Shown here in pieces: positions 43,046-50,908 of a stretch of 56,629 nucleotides of DNA. The translations under genes and the position numbers were made by a program. The notes under the pieces were generated by a model. The model was given only the letters and a program-made list of their open reading frames with translations. It searched no databases and was not told the origin of the DNA. Position 1 is the first letter of the stretch. Every line of letters starts with the position of its first letter. The stretch spans positions 1 through 56,629 of IMG/VR virus record IMGVR_UViG_3300021379_001426; one strand, written 5' to 3'. The DNA comes from a virus.

Positions 43046-44690
43046 TATTACAGATATCAAGGATTACCGAGCATATCTCGGTAATGCTAATCTAAAAAGA
43101 AAAGGCGTTGACATTGAATGGACCGAAGAAATGGTTCAAGAATTTGTCAAGTGTTCAAAAGATCCTATCTACTTCTCTCAACAATATATTCAGATTGTAC
43201 ACGTTGATCATGGTCTTATTCCTATCAAGTTGTACAAATATCAAAAAGATATTATCAGGAAAACAACTAAAAATAGGAGAACATGTGTTGTCACCTCACG
43301 TCAGGCGGGTAAGACTACTACTGCTGTATGCCTTATCCTCCACTATATACTCTTTAATGACCACAAGCTTGTTGCTCTTCTTGCTAATAAAGGAGACTCA
43401 GCAAGAGAAATTCTTGACAGAATCAAAACAGCATATGAAGCCTTACCAAAATGGCTACAGCAAGGTGTCATCGAATGGAACAAAGGTTCAGTAGAATTTG
43501 AAAATGGATCGAAGATTATAGCGGCAGCCACATCATCATCGGCTATTCGTGGTAAGTCTGTATCCTTTCTATACATCGATGAGACCGCGTTCGTTGAAGG
43601 ATGGGATGAATTCTTCGCAGCGGTATATCCAACGATATCATCTGGTAAAACAACAAAAATTCTTCTCACATCAACACCTAACGGTCTAAATCATTTTTAC
43701 AAAACATGTGAAGGCGCAAAGTCTGGTAAAAATGGATATCAGTTTGTTCAGGTTATGTGGAATGATGTGCCCGGCAGAGATGAAAAATGGAGACAAGAAA
43801 CACTAGCATCGATGGATTTCGACTCAGAAAAGTTTGCACAGGAGATGGAGTGTGAATTCTTAGGGAGTAGTGGTACATTAATCGCTGGTTGGAAACTCAA
43901 AGAATTGGTATATCATGATCCACTAAGAACGATTGGCGGAGTCACGATATACGAAGAACCTGAAGCAGAAAAAAAGTACGTCATAACCGTCGATGTTAGT
44001 CGCGGCAAAGGACTTGACTATTCAGCATTTCAAGTAATCGATACCACTAAAATGCCGTATAGACAAGTTTGTACGTACAGAAATAATATGATAACACCGG
44101 TTGATTATACTGCAGCTGTTCATAGAGCAGCTATGTTTTATAATCAAGCTTCAGTTATGGTAGAAATTAATGATATTGGTGATCAAGTAGCAGGTATATT
44201 ATTTGAAGAATATGAATATGAGAACATGCTATTAACGGAAAATAACGGCCGAGAAGGTAAAAGATTAATATCTGGTGTTGCTGGTTTTAATGGAAGGGCA
44301 GATAAAGGTATAAGGACGACTAAACCTGTGAAGGCTTTAGGCTGTTCAATGCTAAAACTGTTAATCGAACAAAATCAGCTTATAGTAAATGACTTCGAAA
44401 CGATTAAAGAGCTATCTACCTTTAGTGCGAAAGGCACATCATATGAGGCCGAACCCGGCAATCATGATGATTTAACAATGTGTTTAGTACTCTTTGGATG
44501 GCTCACAAATCAAAGATACTTCAAAGAATTGACTGATATAAATACGGTCATAAATCTGAAGGAAATGAACGAAGAGAAAGTTTTTAGTGAATTGACGCCC
44601 TTCGGTTTGATAGATTCCGGGCATGAAAACTACGAAGATAAGGTGCCTGTGACTGTGAAAGGCGACGACGACTGGGGTTGGCTGCGCTAA
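43038..44690 (+). CDS. gp17: Terminase large subunit gp17 (packaging ATPase-nuclease)
   Basis: This 550-residue DNA-packaging motor has its ATPase motifs intact: Walker A SRQAGKTT at 87-94, Walker B FLYIDE at 177-182 (catalytic Glu182), and the coupling motif LLTSTPNG at 209-216. The C-terminal RNase H-like nuclease has candidate metal ligands Asp319 (ITVDVSRG), Glu376 (VMVEINDIGD) and Asp477/Asp478 (GNHDDLTM). It is somewhat shorter than T4 gp17 (610 residues), with no visible break. With gp16 it cuts and pumps DNA into the prohead through the portal. It is the most secure gene in the window and would be a good phylogenetic marker. Confidence 0.97.
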   Translation: MSDITDIKDYRAYLGNANLKRKGVDIEWTEEMVQEFVKCSKDPIYFSQQYIQIVHVDHGLIPIKLYKYQKDIIRKTTKNRRTCVVTSRQAGKTTTAVCLILHYILFNDHKLVALLANKGDSAREILDRIKTAYEALPKWLQQGVIEWNKGSVEFENGSKIIAAATSSSAIRGKSVSFLYIDETAFVEGWDEFFAAVYPTISSGKTTKILLTSTPNGLNHFYKTCEGAKSGKNGYQFVQVMWNDVPGRDEKWRQETLASMDFDSEKFAQEMECEFLGSSGTLIAGWKLKELVYHDPLRTIGGVTIYEEPEAEKKYVITVDVSRGKGLDYSAFQVIDTTKMPYRQVCTYRNNMITPVDYTAAVHRAAMFYNQASVMVEINDIGDQVAGILFEEYEYENMLLTENNGREGKRLISGVAGFNGRADKGIRTTKPVKALGCSMLKLLIEQNQLIVNDFETIKELSTFSAKGTSYEAEPGNHDDLTMCLVLFGWLTNQRYFKELTDINTVINLKEMNEEKVFSELTPFGLIDSGHENYEDKVPVTVKGDDDWGWLR

Positions 44691-44707
44691 TTAGAAATGT
44701 TGTTTGT

Positions 44708-44715
44708 TATAAATA
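44708..44715 (+). promoter_or_regulatory. Late promoter octamer TATAAATA before the sheath gene
   Basis: An exact late octamer lies in the 73-base gap between gp17 and gp18, 48 bases before the gp18 start. A strong AGGGAGA ribosome site (about 44751-44757) follows. This is the clearest non-coding late promoter in the window. Confidence 0.85.
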
Positions 44716-44763
44716 AATGTACGATCTAGATTATATTTAAAATTTTTACAGGGAGAAACAAAT

Positions 44764-47286
44764 ATGCCTTTTCAATTAAGCCCAGGCGTTAATACTACAG
44801 AAATCGATTTGACGACTGTAATCCCTGCCGTGGCTACAACTGATGGCGCCATTGCGGGCGTATTTCAGTGGGGTCCGGTAGATAAGCCCGTACTAGTTAC
44901 AGGCGAAGACGACATGGTAGCGCAGTTTGGCAAGCCAAATGCTGGTAATTTTGAAACATTCATGACAGCCGCTAGCTTTTTGTCTTACAGTAACAGCTTG
45001 TATATTTCACGAGCTCATCACTCATTCGGTTCTGATATTCGTCTTTCAGTATTTACTGTCGACGGTGCTGACTACTTTGTAGTTGCAGATAGCGATTCAA
45101 CAGGTGTTTCGACTGGCGATGTAGTTGCTGCTCGTGGCTCTGACGTTGCTGAAGCTGTTGTCACTGTTGATGCTTCAGATCAAGTCGAAGCTATTACTCA
45201 AACCAATATCGACACAGTTGGTAATAAGATTGATCAAACTTTGACTGTTCTTCGCGAAGGCGAGAAAGTCACTGCTACATCAGATAACGCATTACCTACT
45301 GTACTTGGTGGCGGAACTGGCCCATCAGCTGAACTTTACGTCATTAACGTAAACGCTGGTGACTTCCAGTTAACTACTTCACAAGGTTCTACAGGTGATA
45401 TTGTTGTATTCGGTGATACTGGTAGCGGCACAATGACGCTAACACGCTCCGGTTCAACACGAATCACTATGACCGGCGAGACTTTCTCCGGTGGAACTGG
45501 TTCAACAATTCTCGAATTCCACGATGCCGACTATTCATTCAACGCTGTTGCTAACTCAAGCGTTCGAGCTGCTTCACTTGCATCTAACATCGTTAAGAAC
45601 GAAGACACCTACGACGGTGCTCTTGCTTCATTCGATGATAGTGTAGAGTGGATTGCTAAGTATCCCGGTTCTCTTGGAAACAGCTTACAGATTTCAGTTT
45701 GCGATTCAGCGAATGCTTTCTCATCCACCGTAACTGTCGCTCAAGGTGCTGCAACTGTACTGGCGATTGAAATTGGTGCATCAAATGGTACTATTACTAC
45801 TGACGGCGCTGATTCACTTATCACTGATGTAACTGCTCAATTGGCAGTAGGCGATAAGATTCTGGTTGGTAATACTACAATCGGCGAACAGTACCTCGAA
45901 ATCTCAGGTATCGATACTACTTCAAACACTTCATCAGGTGTACTTACATTTACTACGCCATTGACTACTACTGAAGACGTTTCAATTGCATCAACTGCAG
46001 GTGCAAATGCTACATTCACACGACTATGGCAACATTGGGATCTTGTAGATGGAGCGCCCGGCACTTCAGAGTATGTTGCAGAGAAAGGCGGAACTGGTAA
46101 AGATCAGGTTCACGTAGTTGTTCTCGATGAAGATGGATTGATTTCAGGTGTCCCCGGCACTGTACTTGAAGTATTCAACTCACTATCTCGTGCAACAGAC
46201 GCAAAAGACGAGCAAGGTTCATCTCTTTACTATAAAGATGCGATCAACAGCCGATCTCAGTATGTCTGGTGGGCGAATGATCGTACTGGCGCAGCTTCTG
46301 CTCCTGCGATTAGCGTTGCATCTTCAACCAACAATGATCCTTCAACATTGTCATTCGCTAGTGGCCGAGATAACGGTACTGAAACTTCAGCTCCTCTCGG
46401 TGATATCCTTCGCGCATACGACGTATTTAAGTCAGCCGAAGATGTTGATATCTCACTAGTCATGGCAGGTAAGGCTCGTGGCGGTGCACACGGTCAAACA
46501 CTACCCAACTACATTGTAGATAACATTGCTGAATCTCGTAAAGATTGCGTTGTATTCATCTCGCCAGAGCGTGGAGATGTGGTTGACAACGTTAGCGATA
46601 TCGCTGCAGACGTAGTTGAATTTAGAAACGCTTGCCGATCAACTTCATACGGTGTTCTAGATGGCGGATACAAGTACATGTACGACAAGTACAACGACGT
46701 ATATCGCTGGGTACCATTAAATGGTGACATTGCAGGCCTCGCAGCTTACACAGATGGCGAGCGTGATGCATGGTGGTCACCTGCTGGCTTCAACCGCGGA
46801 CAAATCCGCAATGTTGTACGCCTCGCTTGGAACCCCAAGAAAGCCCAACGTGATCTTCTATACAAGAACGGTGTGAATCCAGTAGTTAACTTCCCAGGTC
46901 AAGGTGTGGTGCTCTTCGGTGACAAGACTATGCTTGCTCGCCCATCAGCATTCGATCGAATCAATGTACGTCGATTGTTCATTGTCCTCGAGAAGGCGAT
47001 TGCGACAGCATCACAATCAACCTTGTTCGAATTTAACGATGAGTTTACAAGAGCGAGCTTTGTAAATCTTGTAACGCCATTCCTTCGCAGTGTGCAAGGA
47101 CGGCGAGGTATTACCGACTTCGTAGTCGTATGTGATGGAACAAACAATACGGGCGACGTAATTGACCGTAACGAGTTTGTTGGTGACATCTATGTCAAGC
47201 CTTCGCGAAGCATCAACTTCATTCAGTTGAATTTTGTTGCGGTTAGAAGCGGCGTAGAATTCTCCGAAGTTATTGGAAACGCATAA
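44764..47286 (+). CDS. gp18: Tail sheath protein gp18
   Basis: This 840-residue contractile sheath subunit compares with 659 residues in T4. The N-terminus (QLSPGVNTTEIDLTTVIPAV, then GAIAGVFQWGPVDKPVLVTG) and C-terminal core (GGYKYMYDKYNDVYRWVPLN, WWSPAGFNRGQIRNVVRLAW, VRRLFIVLEKAIATASQSTL, FEFNDEFTRASFVNLVTPFL) are strongly conserved. The extra length lies mainly at about residues 110-400, a Thr/Ser/Gly-rich beta region that probably forms protruding domains on the outside of the tail. It has its own late promoter and strong ribosome site and uses more C-ending codons than the fibre genes, consistent with high expression. Confidence 0.95.
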   Translation: MPFQLSPGVNTTEIDLTTVIPAVATTDGAIAGVFQWGPVDKPVLVTGEDDMVAQFGKPNAGNFETFMTAASFLSYSNSLYISRAHHSFGSDIRLSVFTVDGADYFVVADSDSTGVSTGDVVAARGSDVAEAVVTVDASDQVEAITQTNIDTVGNKIDQTLTVLREGEKVTATSDNALPTVLGGGTGPSAELYVINVNAGDFQLTTSQGSTGDIVVFGDTGSGTMTLTRSGSTRITMTGETFSGGTGSTILEFHDADYSFNAVANSSVRAASLASNIVKNEDTYDGALASFDDSVEWIAKYPGSLGNSLQISVCDSANAFSSTVTVAQGAATVLAIEIGASNGTITTDGADSLITDVTAQLAVGDKILVGNTTIGEQYLEISGIDTTSNTSSGVLTFTTPLTTTEDVSIASTAGANATFTRLWQHWDLVDGAPGTSEYVAEKGGTGKDQVHVVVLDEDGLISGVPGTVLEVFNSLSRATDAKDEQGSSLYYKDAINSRSQYVWWANDRTGAASAPAISVASSTNNDPSTLSFASGRDNGTETSAPLGDILRAYDVFKSAEDVDISLVMAGKARGGAHGQTLPNYIVDNIAESRKDCVVFISPERGDVVDNVSDIAADVVEFRNACRSTSYGVLDGGYKYMYDKYNDVYRWVPLNGDIAGLAAYTDGERDAWWSPAGFNRGQIRNVVRLAWNPKKAQRDLLYKNGVNPVVNFPGQGVVLFGDKTMLARPSAFDRINVRRLFIVLEKAIATASQSTLFEFNDEFTRASFVNLVTPFLRSVQGRRGITDFVVVCDGTNNTGDVIDRNEFVGDIYVKPSRSINFIQLNFVAVRSGVEFSEVIGNA

Positions 47287-47289
47287 ATA
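47282..47289 (+). promoter_or_regulatory. Late promoter octamer CATAAATA before the tube gene
   Basis: This variant late octamer overlaps the TAA stop of gp18 (47284-47286) and lies 25 bases before gp19. An AGGAG ribosome site (47301-47305) sits nine bases before the ATG. Confidence 0.6.
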
Positions 47290-47314
47290 GAATAAACAAT
47301 AGGAGAATAAACTA

Positions 47315-47827
47315 ATGGCTTTTAATTTACAAGAGTTCAAACAAAATGCGATCTCAGCTGGCGGGTTCCGACCCGCCCTCTTTGAGGTAAGAGCGCCTGC
47401 AGTATTGGGTGGCTCACCATTTAGTTTTCTTTGTATGTCGACACAGGTACCAGCTTTTACCCACGGTGTCATTGAAGTGCCATATTTCGGACGTAAGATC
47501 AAGATCGCTGGTGATCGAACTTACACCGAATGGACAACTACACTTATGATCGAAGAAGACTTTGGTGTACGCGACAGCCTAGAAGCTTGGGCAGATCAAA
47601 TCAATGATCCAGTTTCAGGTCAACGTACATTTGGTGCACCAGAAGATTACAAGAATGAAATGCAAGTTATCTTGTATGGAAAAACTGGTGAAGCTAAGCG
47701 CACTTATAACCTTGAAGGATGCTGGCCAACAGACGTAGGCACTATCGAGTTGGATTGGAATACAACTGACACGATTGGCACTTACACTGTAACTTGGGCG
47801 TTTGATAACATGCCTAAGGGCAGCTAA
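47315..47827 (+). CDS. gp19: Tail tube protein gp19
   Basis: This 170-residue protein is close to the 163 residues of T4 gp19. Diagnostic stretches are FEVRAPAVLGGSPFSFLCMS, TQVPAFTHGVIEVPYFGRKI, KIAGDRTYTEWTTTLMIEED and the end WNTTDTIGTYTVTWAFDNMP. It forms the inner tube through which DNA is ejected. A canonical hairpin terminator follows about 40 bases after the stop, so the sheath-tube pair forms its own late unit. Confidence 0.95.
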   Translation: MAFNLQEFKQNAISAGGFRPALFEVRAPAVLGGSPFSFLCMSTQVPAFTHGVIEVPYFGRKIKIAGDRTYTEWTTTLMIEEDFGVRDSLEAWADQINDPVSGQRTFGAPEDYKNEMQVILYGKTGEAKRTYNLEGCWPTDVGTIELDWNTTDTIGTYTVTWAFDNMPKGS

Positions 47828-47865
47828 TTTAGCTTTAAGTCAAATTAACAAAAAGTAGTACCTGA

Positions 47866-47901
47866 GGGGATTATAAATAAACTTATAATCCCCTTTTTTT
47901 T
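47866..47901 (+). terminator. Strong intrinsic terminator after gp19
   Basis: A perfect 11-bp stem, GGGGATTATAA (47866-47876) paired with 47883-47893 around the loop ATAAAC, is followed by eight T residues (47894-47901). It is the best terminator in the window and lies between tube and portal genes. The late octamer TATAAATA is embedded in its left arm and loop. Confidence 0.92.
47872..47879 (+). promoter_or_regulatory. Late promoter octamer TATAAATA inside the gp19 terminator
   Basis: The octamer covers the end of the left arm and the start of the loop of the terminator hairpin and lies 35 bases before the portal start. A transcript starting about six bases downstream would lack the left arm, so it could not form the terminator. 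A GGAG ribosome site (47905-47908) precedes the portal gene. Confidence 0.75.
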
Positions 47902-47914
47902 ATCGGAGCATTGA

Positions 47915-49621
47915 ATGGAACTTTTTGGATTTGAAATTAATCGTAAGAAGGAGCAAAAGCAGCAAGAAAAACTGCAATCATTTGTTCCTCCATCTAATGA
48001 AGATGGTGCGCTTACGGTTGCTGCCGGTGGTGTTTATGGTACGTATGTCGACTTAGATGGATCGGTAAGAACAGAAGCAGAACTCGTTAATAAGTATCGA
48101 GCGATCTCTTTTGATCCTATCATTGATCTAGCAATACAAGAAATATGCAATGAGGCCATCGTAGAAGACAGCGACGAAGAGACCGTGTCTATTGTATTAG
48201 ACGACGTAAAAACACAAGATTCTATTAAGAAAACGATTATAGCCGAATTCGAAGAGATACTTAATCTCCTCGAGTTTAATCGTTTGAGCTATGACATATT
48301 TAAACGATGGTATGTCGATGGTAGATTATACTATCATGTAATCGTTGACGAGAAAAAACCAGCACGTGGCATATTAGAACTACGTTATATCGATCCACGA
48401 AATATTAAGAAGATTCGTGAAGTTAAAAAAGAAAAAGATAGTAAGACTGGTGTCACCATTGAAAAAATCGTCAATGAATATTACATGTACAGCCCATCCG
48501 GATTTCTTAAAAGAACGGGCTCGTTAACCGGTTCTACGATGAGCTCATATGGATCTAGTAATCCATCCGCTGCCGAAGGTGTCAAGATATCTCCTGACTC
48601 TATTTGTTTCAACACAAGTGGATGTCAGAGTATGGATAATAAGCTCATATTATCTTGGCTACAAAAAGCAATACGCCCGCTGAATCAGCTTCGATCTATG
48701 GAAGATTCGATGGTTATCTATCGTATCTCACGAGCACCTGAGCGTCGTATTTTCTATGTTGATGTAGGTGGATTGCCAAAAGCTAAAGCTGAACAATATT
48801 TGTCAGACATTATGACAAAGTTTAAGAATAAGACTGTCTATGATTCTGCAACAGGCGAAATCAAAGATGATAGAAAGTTCATGACCATGCTCGAAGATTT
48901 TTGGTTACCTCGTCGAGAAGGTGGTCGTGGTACAGAAATCACTACGCTGCCTGGCGGTCAGAATCTCGGTGATATTGAAGATGTTCAATATTTCCAAAGC
49001 AATTTGTATCGGTCGTTGAATGTACCGATTACTCGTTTGCAACCAGAAAACACTTATAGTTTAGGCCGTGCAACAGAAATTACGAGAGACGAAGTAAAGT
49101 TTGGTAAGTTTATTACTCGACTACGCCAAAAATTCTCTGAATTATTCCTTAAGTTGCTTGAGCGCCAGCTAATTCTAAAAGGTGTATGTACAGTAGAAGA
49201 TTGGGATGAATGGAAATCTAAAATTAATTTCGACTTTGCTGTAGATAACTACTTCGAAGAATTAAAGATGCTAGAAATGAATCGCGATAGAGTTGGTCTA
49301 TTGCGTGAAATGGAAGAGTGGGTTGGTAAATACTATTCGCATGAGTATATCAGACGCTATGTTTTGCAACAGTCTGAAGCTGAAATGAAAGATTTAGATA
49401 AGCAAATAACTGATGAAGCAAACGATCCTCGCTATAATGAAGTCGAAGAGGAACCACCTGAAGAAGAAGCACCACCACCTGTACCACAACAATCATTTAA
49501 GTTGGTACCTGACGACTCTGCAGAAAAGGAAGGAGAGGATAAAGCTGATAAGAAAGAAGAGTATGATGCTCTTCAAATGAATTTGCTTGAATCTATGACA
49601 AGATATTTAGACGATGAATAA
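47915..49621 (+). CDS. gp20: Portal protein gp20
   Basis: This 568-residue protein compares with 524 residues in T4. Conserved stretches include VNKYRAISFDPIIDLAIQEI, WYVDGRLYYHVIVDEKKPAR, LRYIDPRNIKKIREVKKEK, DSMVIYRISRAPERRIFYVD, NKTVYDSATGEIKDDRKFM and LPGGQNLGDIEDVQYFQ. It forms the dodecameric ring at the head vertex through which DNA is packaged and where the neck attaches. The last 65 residues are acidic and Pro-rich (EVEEEPPEEEAPPPVPQQ), a likely disordered tail. It overlaps the collagen-like gene by eight bases, and that gene is not a gp21 protease. Confidence 0.95.
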   Translation: MELFGFEINRKKEQKQQEKLQSFVPPSNEDGALTVAAGGVYGTYVDLDGSVRTEAELVNKYRAISFDPIIDLAIQEICNEAIVEDSDEETVSIVLDDVKTQDSIKKTIIAEFEEILNLLEFNRLSYDIFKRWYVDGRLYYHVIVDEKKPARGILELRYIDPRNIKKIREVKKEKDSKTGVTIEKIVNEYYMYSPSGFLKRTGSLTGSTMSSYGSSNPSAAEGVKISPDSICFNTSGCQSMDNKLILSWLQKAIRPLNQLRSMEDSMVIYRISRAPERRIFYVDVGGLPKAKAEQYLSDIMTKFKNKTVYDSATGEIKDDRKFMTMLEDFWLPRREGGRGTEITTLPGGQNLGDIEDVQYFQSNLYRSLNVPITRLQPENTYSLGRATEITRDEVKFGKFITRLRQKFSELFLKLLERQLILKGVCTVEDWDEWKSKINFDFAVDNYFEELKMLEMNRDRVGLLREMEEWVGKYYSHEYIRRYVLQQSEAEMKDLDKQITDEANDPRYNEVEEEPPEEEAPPPVPQQSFKLVPDDSAEKEGEDKADKKEEYDALQMNLLESMTRYLDDE

Positions 49622-50753
49622 AATTGATCCTATTGTAACATCTTTTGCGATTGCTGCAGCCAAGAAAGAAGCTCAAAAAGTAAAAGATGCTATTAAAGAA
49701 GAAGTACAAATAATAGAAGGACCTCGAGGCGAAGTCGGTCAACAAGGTCCTATCGGTGAACAAGGTCCGAGAGGCTATATAGGTCCTATTGGAGACACAG
49801 GCGCGCAAGGACCACAAGGAGAAAAAGGACCACAAGGTGAAAAAGGACCACAAGGTGAAACTGGAGAAACAGGTTTACAAGGTGAAGCTGGCCCTCAAGG
49901 CGTTCAAGGAGAACGTGGTGAGAAAGGCGAAAAAGGCGATCAAGGTTTATCTGGACCTGCTGGTGCTGCAGGCAGGATGGGTCCCCAAGGACCTGCCGGC
50001 GAACAAGGTAAAGAAGGACCTCAAGGACTTCGAGGAGCTGATGGGCCACGTGGCGAGAAAGGGGACAAAGGAGATACAGGACCCGCAGGACCACAAGGAG
50101 AGAAAGGCGAGAAGGGCGATACTGGAGCGCAAGGTCCGCAAGGCGAGACTGGCAAAGATGGCCGAGACGCAGACTCGCAAGAAATAAAGGAGCAAATCAA
50201 TACTTTATTTGAAGATGCCAAGACTTATCTCGACTCGCAACAGAAAAATTTACAAGAGCAGTTAGATGCAACGCAATTACAAGATCTCACAGAGTTTAAA
50301 TCTAAGCTAACAAAAGAAGTATCAGAAACGATTGAGAAACATAAGAAGTTTATTGATTCTCAAATATCAAACAAATGGGCATCATCAGCAGGTGGTGGTT
50401 CAGTAAATATCCTACAGATGGATGACGTCAAATTTCAGAAACGTCATGAAGTCGAAGGTGATGCTATTCTTATCTTCGATTCTGTTTCAAAGAAGTTTCA
50501 ATCAGAATCATTCAACGATATCATAGAAAGGTTACAGGTAGGCATGGAAAAACAATACGATAGACTCGTTGATACAGATGGCGATTATGTTTATATTGGT
50601 GAAGCAAACCCAGGCACGGCACGTGATGCAGCTGGCTGGCGTATTAAGCGTGTCTATGAGTTGCCCGGTGATGATGTAGAAATCATATGGGCAAACAATA
50701 CTGCCAACACTGAACTCATCTGGGATAATCGAGCAACTTACGAGTATAACTAA
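49614..50753 (+). CDS. Collagen-like virion protein
   Basis: This protein has 379 residues. A short helical N-terminus (1-35) is followed by 50 uninterrupted Gly-X-Y triplets (36-185), rich in GPQ, GEK, GPA and GDT, then a probable coiled coil (about 188-255) and a C-terminal globular domain that ends in [20 protein letters not shown]. Such collagen-like regions form trimeric triple helices in other phage fibres. X-position Pro is frequent while Y-position residues are mostly charged or Gln, so stability would come from charge pairs. The gene starts inside the portal gene. It may form whiskers or head fibres. GXY repeats are potential targets of prolyl hydroxylase-like enzymes encoded at 25369-28844, though Y-position Pro is rare. 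Confidence 0.85.
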   Translation: MNKIDPIVTSFAIAAAKKEAQKVKDAIKEEVQIIEGPRGEVGQQGPIGEQGPRGYIGPIGDTGAQGPQGEKGPQGEKGPQGETGETGLQGEAGPQGVQGERGEKGEKGDQGLSGPAGAAGRMGPQGPAGEQGKEGPQGLRGADGPRGEKGDKGDTGPAGPQGEKGEKGDTGAQGPQGETGKDGRDADSQEIKEQINTLFEDAKTYLDSQQKNLQEQLDATQLQDLTEFKSKLTKEVSETIEKHKKFIDSQISNKWASSAGGGSVNILQMDDVKFQKRHEVEGDAILIFDSVSKKFQSESFNDIIERLQVGMEKQYDRLVDTDGDYVYIGEANPGTARDAAGWRIKRVYELPGDDVEIIWANNTANTELIWDNRATYEYN

Positions 50754-50908
50754 TGAGCAGAAATCGAACAAGAATAACAGTTGATGGCACAGTAGTTGAG
50801 ATGCTCAAAGATGGCGTTACTATCGTAACTGATTATGACACCGAATTAGAAGCACTAGAAGCTGCTAAAGCTCTCATCGATACAGAAATTGCGGAGCAAA
50901 GTACTTAA
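50753..50908 (+). CDS. Small hypothetical protein (51 residues)
   Basis: The ATG shares the last base of the collagen-like gene's stop (TAATG) and the 51-codon frame ends in a TAATG junction with the next gene, so it fills the gap exactly. The protein begins [20 protein letters not shown] and ends in an acidic helix (ELEALEAAKALIDTEIAEQ). The exact junctions on both sides make it very likely to be real. No family is recognised. Confidence 0.75.
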   Translation: MSRNRTRITVDGTVVEMLKDGVTIVTDYDTELEALEAAKALIDTEIAEQST

